This document shows, in pieces, positions 50,446 to 60,600 of a stretch of 64,000 nt of DNA; the first letter of the stretch is position 1; each line of letters starts with the position of its first letter. This stretch comes from Ciona intestinalis (taxonomy: Eukaryota > Chordata > Ascidiacea > Phlebobranchia > Cionidae): assembly GCF_000224145.3 (NCBI RefSeq), contig NW_004190428.2, positions 78,251 through 142,250 on the forward strand, given 5' to 3'. The notes beneath the pieces were generated by a model. It was not told where the DNA came from. It saw only the letters and a list, made by a program, of their open reading frames with translations, and did no database searches. Position numbers and translations under genes: made by a program.

Positions 50446-51314
50446 TTTTATCTAAATAAGCGAAGCTGAAAATTGAACTAGGTTTTAATTTTGAATAAAT
50501 GCAACTTATTTACCCTCGCATTTGGTCATTTGGCGCTTATAATGGTAACGAACCTCAAACCTTTTAAACTCTGTTGTGCTAGTCCGTGCCAATTTGTCAC
50601 AGTCAGAGCGTCGAATGTTGTACCTCATGCTCACTGTCGAGTTATAACATGGGTGTCTTCTTGTGCACCAGACACACATGGTGTATTCATACACCTCATG
50701 CTCACTGTCGAGTTATAACATGGGTCATGGGTGTCTTCTTATACACCAGACACACATGGTGTATTCATACACCTCATACTCACTGTCGAGTTATAACATG
50801 GGTGTCTTCTTATACACCAGACACACATGGTGTATTCATACACCTCATGCTTACTGAATTTATTAAAATATTAAAAAAGAACAGACATAGATACATTAAC
50901 ATACTAATATTATACAAATTAATATTGTAAGTAGTAAAATATTTACCCCAAAATTAAACAAAAATTGGAAAATAATTGCGCAACACGTGTGCCTTTTATC
51001 GCAAAACATAAGAAGTAGATCAGATACAACCAAAGATTTGGGTAAATTGAAGAGTAAATTGAGGATTTACTCGAAATAATAATTTGGATAAATTGTTTAA
51101 AAGTTTTTAATATATGTGTCAAAAATTGCGATAAGTAATTTCAATATTTGGTTATTTAACAAAAATACTGATTCTTTATAGTTTCTAATATCTATGGGAA
51201 TCAATTTTACCGATTTGTTACGTCATAGTTGAAAAAGGGCGCATTCTATTTGTAATATAAATTTTGTTCAATTTTTTTAAATAAAACGCTTAATTTTGCA
51301 GATTTAAAGTAAAA
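50446..51314. promoter_or_regulatory. Bidirectional ABCE1/MSH5 intergenic region
   Basis: The two start codons face away from each other over 869 bases. The central part is a 71-bp minisatellite (50622-50860). The MSH5-proximal part (50861-51314) is AT-rich unique sequence; both promoters must lie here. No specific core elements were identified, so the regulatory role is inferred from position only. Confidence 0.5.
50622..50860. repeat. 71-bp minisatellite, about 3 units, in the ABCE1/MSH5 intergenic region
   Basis: Units as elsewhere (ACCTCATGCTCACTGTCGAG, TTATAACATGGGTGTCTTCT). One unit has an 8-base duplication (ATGGGTCATGGGTG). Confidence 0.95.
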
Positions 51315-53888
51315 ATGAGCGAATCTAATGCAGGGAATTCTTCTTCGATATCGGCCAGTGACGTGACACACCACGCTAAAGTATTTGGCCACGATTCAAG
51401 TCCAGTTTATTTGAGTGTAGTCTGGTACTCAGGGAAATTAGGAGCAGCTTATTATGAATCAGAAAGTCAAATCATTTACTTTCTCGAAGCCTCTGTGGAG
51501 TCCAGCCCCTTCGAAAGAGTCGAAAGATTGATAAATGAACTGCTACCGACCACTATAATTACCAGCGCAAAACAGGACCCGGATTTTGTGGAAAAATTAA
51601 AGATTTTCGCCGAAAAAGAAACAAATTCTGGCGAGAAAACTCTTGAAGGAAATATTTCCAACGAAAGTGTAAATGTGAACGAAAACTGTGCTACAGTTGA
51701 AATGTTATCAAGTATGGAGTTTCGGTACGATAATAGCAAGCGGAGAATTCTATTGGTTAACTTGCTAGCAATGCCTGATCATTATACCGAATCTGAACGA
51801 GCGGTATACATGTCTTCACTCGTACAGTTAGATAACCACTGTTCTGTTCGTGCTGCTGGAGGATTATTACGATTTCTCGATAAAAACCGTGTCGGTGTCG
51901 GTTTAGAGAGTTCTGAGGTACAAACACCGATCGCTACGTTCATGAACTTTACTTTAAAACACGCAATGTCAATGGACACAGCCTCGTACGATGCGCTACA
52001 GATTTTCAAACAGTTACGTCATCCTTCAGCGTATAAAGTTGGATACAAAGAAGGGATCAGTCTTTTCGGGATTCTGAATCGTACCACGACAACAGTCGGA
52101 CGAAGAATGCTTAAATCTTGGTTCTTTCGGCCAACGACTGATTTAAAAGTTCTCACAGAGCGTTTAGACGCAGTGGAGTATCTTGCTAACCCAAGACACG
52201 AAGAAACACTAAACTCTGTAAAAGATTGCTTGAAAAAAGTGAAAACAGTTTCGAATATGTTTGTTAAGTTACGAACTTCAAAACTGTCTGTTTCTGAGTG
52301 GGTAGGGCTTTGGGAAACGGCGCAAAATGCTCTAAGAATAGCTGATCTCTGTCGTAGCGCTGTGCTGGCTCCGGAGGCGACGCCGCTGATCTTTAGCGAC
52401 ATCGCCCGGACGTTTACACAAGACTTAGTGTCTGTGGTGACAGTTATTGGGAATATAATGGACATACCGAGCAGTAAAACTGAAGGAAAATTCGTCGTTA
52501 AATCTGGAGTTTCTGAAATGTTAGACGACATGAAAGCTACGTATGCGAAGTTACCTGCTTTGCTTGGTCAGTTAGCGACCAAGGAATTGGCAAAATATAG
52601 CGATTATATTTCATCTTGCCAGGTCGTTTACATGCGCCTAGTCGGATACTTGTTATTCATCACTAAAACGGATGAGATGAAAAGCAGCGGAAATCTTACA
52701 TTGCCGGGCACTGAGGTGGTGGGAGATTGCCAGGATACCGTGTATTATAAGACCCCGGCAACGAAGGTACTTGACGAAAATTACGGCGATATTTTGGAGG
52801 AAATTTCAGACAAAGAAGCGAGCATTATAAGTGATTTGCAAGAAACACTAACACCTTATACTCAAGCTTTGCTAGACGTCATGCGTTTTGCTGCTAAGTT
52901 AGATTGCCTGGCTTCTTTTGCGTCGGTAGCAAAGGACTTCAACTACACGAAGCCAATTTTAAAAACAGACCGCCGGATTTGCGTTAAAGGTTCAAGGCAT
53001 CCGTTACAAGAACACAGCGTGTCCTTATTCGTTCCAAATGACGTCGTATTTGATCACGAATCCGGGATAATTAAAGTTCTAACCGGGCCGAACGCAAGCG
53101 GAAAAAGTGTGTATATTAAACAGATCGGTTTGATCGTTTTTATGGCACAGATTGGTTCCTTTGTGCCGGCCGAATCAGCCGAGATTGGATTAGTTGATAA
53201 AATCTACACGAGGATAAAAAGCAAAGAGTCAATATCATGTGGTATGTCGACGTTTGCTAAAGATCTTGGGCAAATTTCAACAGCGGTGAATGGCGCCACC
53301 TCGCGAAGCCTCATTTTGATCGATGAGTTTGGGAAAGGAACGGCAACTGTTGATGGGGTGTCATTGCTGGCGTCTGTGTTAACGCATTGGCTCGCAAAGG
53401 GCGACACCTCGCCGCGAGTTATCTGCGCCACACACTTCCACGCGGTGGCGCGCCGAAACTTGCTGCCTACTTCGCCAGCTTTGCGCTTTGTGACCATGGA
53501 AACCATACCTGGAGAGAGAACGGAACGAGTATCTCTATACCAACTTAAAGAAGGTATAAGCGAGCAGAGCTATGCGTGTGAGATTGCTCTCCAGGTTCGA
53601 ATCCCGCCCGAGGTAGTCAGTCGAGGTAAAGAAATCAGCGAATTAATCCGAAAAAACGTCCCCATTCGTCCATACAACAGGTCGTCGTCCATTACATACC
53701 AAATCCGCTGCCGTCAGGTGGCGCAAGAGGCGCGGCAAGTTGACTTGGATAACCCGGCTGCGGTTAAACGGTTCCTCTGTGATGTCACAAAAAGTCTTTC
53801 TTCCCCTAGAAAGCGGAAATTCCCAGAAAGTGACGTTAGCACTTCGGAAGAAATTCAACCGACCGTATCGAGCGATGAAACCACGTGA
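51315..53888 (+). CDS. MSH5: MutS homologue 5 (meiotic crossover factor), intronless
   Basis: A single uninterrupted ORF of 857 residues, close to the usual length of MSH5 (about 830). The N-terminal part has SVVWYSGKLGAAYYESESQI; the middle has the MutS core and lever region (ILNRTTTTVGRRMLKSWFFR). The ATPase domain has Walker A TGPNASGKSVYIKQIGL near residue 590, the motif SCGMSTFAKDLGQISTAV, and Walker B with LILIDEFGKGTATVDG near residue 665. The FGKGTATVDG version is typical of MSH5. With MSH4 it forms a sliding clamp stabilising meiotic recombination intermediates in the nucleus. The C-terminus is Arg/Lys-rich then Ser/Glu-rich. No poly(A) tract or flanking direct repeats were noticed, so retroposition is possible but not shown. 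Confidence 0.97.
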   Translation: MSESNAGNSSSISASDVTHHAKVFGHDSSPVYLSVVWYSGKLGAAYYESESQIIYFLEASVESSPFERVERLINELLPTTIITSAKQDPDFVEKLKIFAEKETNSGEKTLEGNISNESVNVNENCATVEMLSSMEFRYDNSKRRILLVNLLAMPDHYTESERAVYMSSLVQLDNHCSVRAAGGLLRFLDKNRVGVGLESSEVQTPIATFMNFTLKHAMSMDTASYDALQIFKQLRHPSAYKVGYKEGISLFGILNRTTTTVGRRMLKSWFFRPTTDLKVLTERLDAVEYLANPRHEETLNSVKDCLKKVKTVSNMFVKLRTSKLSVSEWVGLWETAQNALRIADLCRSAVLAPEATPLIFSDIARTFTQDLVSVVTVIGNIMDIPSSKTEGKFVVKSGVSEMLDDMKATYAKLPALLGQLATKELAKYSDYISSCQVVYMRLVGYLLFITKTDEMKSSGNLTLPGTEVVGDCQDTVYYKTPATKVLDENYGDILEEISDKEASIISDLQETLTPYTQALLDVMRFAAKLDCLASFASVAKDFNYTKPILKTDRRICVKGSRHPLQEHSVSLFVPNDVVFDHESGIIKVLTGPNASGKSVYIKQIGLIVFMAQIGSFVPAESAEIGLVDKIYTRIKSKESISCGMSTFAKDLGQISTAVNGATSRSLILIDEFGKGTATVDGVSLLASVLTHWLAKGDTSPRVICATHFHAVARRNLLPTSPALRFVTMETIPGERTERVSLYQLKEGISEQSYACEIALQVRIPPEVVSRGKEISELIRKNVPIRPYNRSSSITYQIRCRQVAQEARQVDLDNPAAVKRFLCDVTKSLSSPRKRKFPESDVSTSEEIQPTVSSDETT

Positions 53889-53927
53889 TAATTTTATGAG
53901 CCTTATTTGTCCACGAAATTCGCCGTG

Positions 53928-53984
53928 GCATTAAGTATCTGCCGCAGTGTTATTCGTTCCTGCCGCAGAAAAAATGCCACGGAA
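53928..53984 (+). other. Inverted repeat just after MSH5
   Basis: GCCGTGGCATT at about 53931 and AATGCCACGGA at about 53973 can pair over 10 bases; direct copies of CTGCCGCAG lie inside. It begins about 40 bases after the stop codon, so it would lie in the 3' UTR. It could fold in the mRNA; function unknown. Confidence 0.5.
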
Positions 53985-54149
53985 CAAGCGTATATACATT
54001 GTCTTATGCTGTGTTCGAAGCCACGTCACTTGTACTGTAAAGAAAATGTATATTTTACGCTTGTTTAAAGTTTTTTTAACATAAATTTTTGCTGTATATA
54101 AACTATAAAGACCCCTAATGCTCGTTGTCGGCGTGCCTTACCAAGGTAT

Positions 54150-54475
54150 AGTATGGTGGGGTAAGATGGGACACCCAATCTCTATTCTCGTCCAAAGAGC
54201 GCTGTTAATTGAAAAAAAAGGTAAAACATTCAGTATAATATATGCTATATTTATTCCACAGAACCAAAGTGCAAAACCTTAATATATAGTAGGGTGGGGA
54301 AGACGGGATACCTTTTTAGAACATAATATCTAAATATCCGGATCGTGTTTTAAACAACAATTAACAACGGTCTATGAAAGTCGTGAGGATACGGTTATAA
54401 TTCTACACATGTTGTTTGTTTATAGGACGGAAAAATAGAATGAAAAGTTGTCCCATCTTTCTCTACTATGGGCCA
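54150..54475. mobile_element. MITE-like TIR element and end fragment
   Basis: An end fragment at 54150-54180 (TATGGTGGGGTAAGATGGGA). A full element at 54285-54475: TATAGTAGGGTGGGGAAGAC, interior AACGGTCTATGAAAGTCGTG, right end GTTGTCCCATCTTTCTCTAC. Confidence 0.8.
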
Positions 54476-55075
54476 TATTTTTTATTTATATCTTCGAGAA
54501 CTTCGAGACGATAGCGAAGGCCATGTTATTTAAAAATGGTGAGAAGAAAATCAATATCCGTTGTAAAACCCGCTATGGATGAAAGCATGAAAAAAACAGC
54601 ATCAGTTAAAAATCGTGGCTGTTGCATTCTTATAGTTATAGTCGGACTCACCATTATGTCACAATATCCAACAAAACATATTCAGTACAAGCAAGAAGCC
54701 AACTATGGCTAAATATGTTTCAACAATATTGGGTTTAAGGTAATTGCTGTTGAATAAAGATTGTGTTTTACAAGCTCATATACCATGTCTGGATGATTTT
54801 CGGGAAATTGGGCGGCTCTGCTCACTGTTGAGTTATAACATATGGGTGTCTTCATACACACAAAACATATGACATAACCGTGTAGTTATACTCCATATTT
54901 TCAAGGACTATTTCTACAATGGTTGGAATATTTACTTTACGAAACGACGCTCGGAAAACAATTTCGCTTGTTTGTGTAAATCTCGTCTCAGCGTCTGATT
55001 TAACGCCTGGTCGGTTTTAAGCGAGCCTGCAGTCATGTACGTTGAAATCAGGGGACTGAATTACAGTTATAATAT

Positions 55076-55290
55076 ACAGTAGGGTGGGAAAATACGGGAC
55101 ATCGTTAGCACGTAGTATCCATATATTTTGATCGTCTTTTAAACAATTAACAACCGCGAGTAATTGGGAGTCGTTTTATAACTCATTAAATGCTCTTTGT
55201 TTAATACTATTAAACAAAGAACAAAAACTAAATGGTTGGAGAAAATTACATGAAAAGGTGTATCACCTTACCCCACCCTGCTATATTAAA
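55076..55290. mobile_element. MITE-like TIR element
   Basis: Left ACAGTAGGGTGGGAAAATAC; right AAAAGGTGTATCACCTTACC then CCACCCTGCTATA. Contains a duplicated segment of its interior (CTCTTTGTTTAATACTATTA region). Confidence 0.8.
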
Positions 55291-55644
55291 ATAGAATTTA
55301 TTCTTTCGAATACGATTGCGAACATTATGTTATTTAAAACAACAAAGGACAGGGAATAAACAGCACAAAAATAGTAGTTAAAACATGCTATGGATAAAAT
55401 ATACGAGAAAGAGGGTCAGTAAAAAAGCATTGCTGAACCGTGTGACATTAAAGTGCCTAAACCATATCAAGTTGCATTGTAGAAATTTCATGCGAGAACG
55501 TCTATTGTTAACAGTCAATGAAGGGTACGCTATTTTTTTACACAACATGCTTACTTACAAAGTTTATCGGAATTATACATAAGGTGTATGAAATATATTA
55601 CACACGTGGTATAACGACTGTCGTTGCCGATTGTATATGTATTT

Positions 55645-56042
55645 AGTTGGGTGGGAAATGATGGGACATTTTTATTCTCTTTTTATCCTATTTAATAATA
55701 AAGAAAGAATGTTTACACAACTGTATAACCGTTTCCTCGCGACTCTAAACGAGCGTTGTTGCGTTGGTAATTGTTAAAAACAGAATCGGGAAATATGGGA
55801 ATTGGGCGCCTACGGTATCCATCTTACCCCACAGTAATATAGTGGAATGGGGGAAAATGGGACACCTTTTCATTTTATTTTCTCATACATTTTGGTAGTA
55901 AGACAAAGAACATTCAAAGAATTATAAAACCTCCTCCTCGCGACTTTCATAGACCGTTGTTAATTGTTTAAAACACGATCAGGACATTTATATACTTTGT
56001 GCTAAAGGTGTCCCATCTCCCCCTACCCCACTATATATAATT
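55645..56042. mobile_element. Two adjacent MITE-like TIR elements
   Basis: Element 1 at about 55645-55842 and element 2 at about 55842-56042 (TAGTGGAATGGGGGAAAATG ... GGTGTCCCATCTCCCCCTAC, CCCACTATA). Both have the interior in the inverted orientation (TATAACCGTTTCCTCGCGAC). They lie head to tail with almost no spacer. Confidence 0.8.
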
Positions 56043-56304
56043 ACAGCATTGAGAACTTGGCAGACGGCTCGATTGAATGGGTCTGGTGTCCTACTCACGC
56101 AGACAAACGGCTTAATTTAGCTATTCAAGTTGTTTTGGTCGTCATAGTCACGCTTTAACTTTAATACGCGCCATTCGTTTGCATTGAGGCGTGTATAGTG
56201 GCGTGTCCCCTCTACTGTTTGCCTAATGCTTGAGTTGTAATTTGACTGTGTTTAGTTTGCCGCAGCGTTAGTTCTTGGTTGTGCAGGTGTAAGATTTAGA
56301 TTCG

Positions 56305-56520
56305 GGCAATAACTTGGTGGATAGTAACCTCTTTTACACTGATGATGGACCAAGTTACTGTCTGGATACTAAACTCATGATCAGCAGATGTTTTGAACAG
56401 TAACTTGGTGGATAGTAACCTCTTTTACACTGATGATGGATCAAGTTACTGTCTGAATACTAAACTCATGATCAGGAGATATTTCGGACAGTAACTTGGT
56501 GGATAGTAACCTTAGGCAAA
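56305..56520. repeat. About 91-bp tandem repeat with internal inverted repeats
   Basis: GTAACTTGGTGGATAGTAAC recurs about every 91 bases (near 56310, 56400 and 56490). Between copies lies GACCAAGTTACTGTC, the reverse complement of ACAGTAACTTGGT, so each unit can form a 13-base hairpin stem. A single-unit relative (GATGTTTTGAACAGTAACTT) is in EGF-gene introns near 24597 and 26650. Confidence 0.75.
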
Positions 56521-56739
56521 CTGATTAAACAAATCCATATTATGTCACCATTTATTGTGTAAATATTATGTGTATTAAGTAAATATGCATAAGCGAATTA
56601 AGGTAATTGACTTTCTATTTGAGGATAAGGTTTATTTTGAAATGGTTTATCAGTTATTTGTAAAGATGCTGTTTATAAAACATTACTTTCATTTTAAAAA
56701 GTCGCCATGCGCTTCGGTAAAGATTCGGGTTTAGCAGAG

Positions 56740-56945
56740 AAATAGTTACATGTGTATGTGGTAACTCGTAAGCAGGCATGAGGGCATTAGGTGTGTGAAA
56801 CAGAACACCCGTGTTATAACAACTGTCGTTGCTGCGGCCATGCGAGGATAAAAAAGTTACACACGTGGTAACTTGTAGGTTGTAAACTCATGCTATAACG
56901 ACTGTCGTAACCCGCCACGTGAGGATAAAGCAAGGATATAGTTAT
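56740..56945. repeat. 98-bp-family repeat, about 2 degenerate units
   Basis: TGTATGTGGTAACTCGTAAG, GTGAAACAGAACACCCGTGT, TGCGGCCATGCGAGGATAAA. Diverged compared with the array at 3549. Confidence 0.8.
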
Positions 56946-57171
56946 GTTCATTCATACGGAAAGGCAAACAACAGAACTACATCGAAGACCGCACCAGTTA
57001 ACGCAATGTAAATTGTAAAGGGAAGTCATTATAACACAGTACGGGTAAAACTACTTGAGGACAATTGCCAGATAAAGGCGAGGCTACGTTATAACACGCT
57101 ACGGGTAAATAAACTGCTTGAGGCTCCGGATAAAAACGTCGTTGCTAAGTTTACGGTAAACTTGGTGAGAC

Positions 57172-57358
57172 TATAGTAGGTTGGGTAAGATGGTTTATGT
57201 TTTTGTCTTATCGTCCCGTTTGGTAGTAAACAATGAATATTTGCTGAAATATATAACCGTATCCTCACGACTCTTGAATAGCGATGTTTAGTTAAAACAA
57301 AATTGAGAAATATGGGATATCATGTGTTAACCATCTTACCCCACATTACTATATAAAC
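57172..57358. mobile_element. MITE-like TIR element
   Basis: Left ATAGTAGGTTGGGTAAGATG; right ATCTTACCCCACATTACTAT. Interior TATAACCGTATCCTCACGAC in the inverted orientation. Confidence 0.75.
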
Positions 57359-57684
57359 AATCCCATGAATCATTTTTTAACCTAAAGTAAAACTCTAAAC
57401 CTTTATGTATCTGTAAATATCAACGAAAGTTAAATTTACGTGCCCAGAACATTCGTTGGCTAAAAATAAACACCAGGGAATTACCCTTAAAATGGATTCC
57501 CCTTAATTGTTCAACAGTGAGCATGAGGTGTGTCCCTATTGTTTATTTAGGTGTTTAAGTTGTGTTATAACAGCTACAGAACATGCCTTATCAAAATTGA
57601 TTTAACTATGTTATTAAGTAACATGCTACACCACATAAATAGCCACACACATGTTTTTATAACAAACACTGTTTTAAGATTGCA

Positions 57685-60600
57685 ATGAATAATGGATTGT
57701 TCTATTTGTTTGTGTTGTTATTGTTGTGTCATAATGTCGTGAATGAAGATTTATTCGTTGACTGCAATGATGGAAGCAATCAAGCAATTTGTAAAGTTAA
57801 TAGTAAGTTAGGTGTAGAGATGTACCTATGTTATAACTCGACAGTGAGCATGAGGTGTATGAATACACCATGTATGTCTGGTGTATAAGAAGACACCTAT
57901 GTTATAACTCGACAGTGAGCATGAGGTGTATGAATACACCTTGTGTCTGGTGTATAAGAAGACACCCATGTTATAACTTGACAGTGAGCATGAGGTGTAT
58001 GAATACACCATGTGTGTCAGGTGTATAAGAAGACACCCATGTTATAACTCGACAGTGAGCATGAGGTGTATGAATACACCATGTGTGTCTGGTGTATAAG
58101 AAGACACCTATGTTATAACTCGACAGTGAGCATGAGGTGTATGAATACACCATGTGTGTCTGGTGTATAAGAAGACACCCATGTTATAACTCGACAGTGA
58201 GCATGAGGTGTATGAATATACCATGTGTGTCTGGTGTATAAGAAGACACCCATGTTATACCTCGACAAGGAGCATGAGGTGTATGAATACACCTTGTGTG
58301 TCTGGTGTATAAGAAGACACCCATGTTATAACTTAACAGCGAGCATGAGGTGTATGAATACACCATGTGTGTCTGGTGTATAAGAAGACATCCATGTTAT
58401 AACTCGACAGTGAGCATGAGGTGTATGAATACACCATGTGTGTCTGGTGTATAAGAAGACATCCATGTTATAACTCGACAGGGAGCATGAGGTGTATGAA
58501 TACACCATGTGTGTCTGGTGTATAAGAAGACACCCATGTTATAACTTGACAGTGAGCATGAGGTGTATGAATACACCATGTGTGTCTGGTGTATAAGAAG
58601 ACATCCATGTTATAACTCGACAGTGAGCATGAGGTGTATGAATACACCATGTGTGTCTGGTGTATAAGAAGACACCCATGTTATAACTTGACAGTGAGCA
58701 TGAGGTGTATGAATACACCATGTGTGTCTGGTGTATAAGAAGACACCCATGTTATAACTCGACAGCGAGCATGAGGTGTATGAATACACCATGTGCGTCT
58801 GGTGTATAAGAAGACACCCATGTTATAACTCGACAGTGAGCATGAGGTGTATGAATATACCATGTGTGTCTGGTGTATAAGAAGACACCCATGTTATAAT
58901 TCGACAGTGAGCATGAGGTGTATGAATACACCATGTGTGTCTGGTGTATAAGAAGACACCCATGCTATAACTCAACAGTGAGCATAAGGTGTATAAATAC
59001 ACCATGTGTGTCTAGTGTATAAGAAGACACCCATGTTATAACTTGACAGTGAGCATGAGGTGTACGAATATACCATGTGTGTCTGGTGTATAAGAAAACA
59101 CCCATGTTATAACTCGATAGTGAGCATGAGGTGTATGAATACACCATGTGTGTCTGGTGTATAAGAAGACACCCATGTTATAACTCGACAGTGAGCATAA
59201 GGTGTATAAATACACCATGTGTGTCTGGTGTATAAAAAGACACCCATGTTATAACTCGACAGTGAGCATGAGGTGTACGAATACACCATGTGTGTCTGGT
59301 GTATAAGAAGACATCCATGTTATAACTCGACAGGGAGCATGAGGTGTATGAATACACCATGTGTGTCTGGTGTATAAAAAGACACCCATGTTATAACTCG
59401 ACAGTGAGCATGATGTATTACAGGCGTGCCAAACATGCCATGGGTAACGAATGGAAACACGGCACCCAGAGCAACCTTTCTTAGCAGCAATTGGTTTCTG
59501 TACGAAGAGAATGGTTTGATTGAGATTGGGCTTAATGTTACATGGTACCAAAATGGTAAGTACATATATTCTATGTCATAAGGGTCTTTGAGGCAAACCT
59601 GAGGCCGGGGATGTAGGTATATTACCCTAACAACCAGGGTGCCACCATCTAGAACCCACTAAGGCAGTTTGTACACTTAATCACATACAATAACTTTAAA
59701 ACAGCTGAAGTTTTTGACCAACATATCGAAGGATATGTTCTTGAGCTGACATCATCGATGGCAAGTGCTTGGTCTTCTAAATGGATTGTTCATGCTACTG
59801 TTCCATCAGAAAGCATAAGGAAATATGAAAATGTAAGATCTTTAAATGTTTATAAAAATCTTGGTTGGTTTTGTCATTTATATCCTTGTGGGTGGGAACT
59901 TGAGTGACTTATCTATGGTTGCCACTCCCGTGCCCACAGTCGAGTTGCTGAAACTATTGCAGTGTGTGGATAAGCAGACATGACTTTTGGTTGGTTTGGT
60001 CATTTATATCCTCGTGGGTGGGAACTTGAGTTACATGAATTTTAGTTAATGAAACATCCAAACAATTTCTATTTTTAGATGGTTTTCAACTATCATGGGT
60101 TCTACCACAACAGTAGTAACTTCTTTAGAAATGGAAGAACTTATTTCATTCAGTTGTTTTCAATGCCGGTGTATAACCAAGACAACGCAGCAATTTATGA
60201 TTCGTGTGAAATTGATGTACCAGGTTGATTGTTATAATTTTGTTTTGAAAAATAAATTTTTGGTGTAGTTCTGTGGGGTAAGATAAGACACCTTTAGCAT
60301 ATCATATCCAAATATCCTAAATGTGTTTTAAACCACTCACAATGAACTGTGGGAGTCATTAGGATACGGTTTTTATAATTCTTAGAATGTTTTTTGTTTA
60401 CTACTTAAAAAGATGAAAAAATAGAATGAAAAATGTGCCATCTTTCCCCACCTTACTTTATTTATATTTTACTTTAGCTGTTGTAAAATAAAAATTATAA
60501 TAATCATTTTTTAAGCTTACTAAAAATGTAAAAGAAGTTAATTTAAAATATATGCACACTTGTCTTCTAAAGCCACATTATTTTTTTTAATCACTTACTC

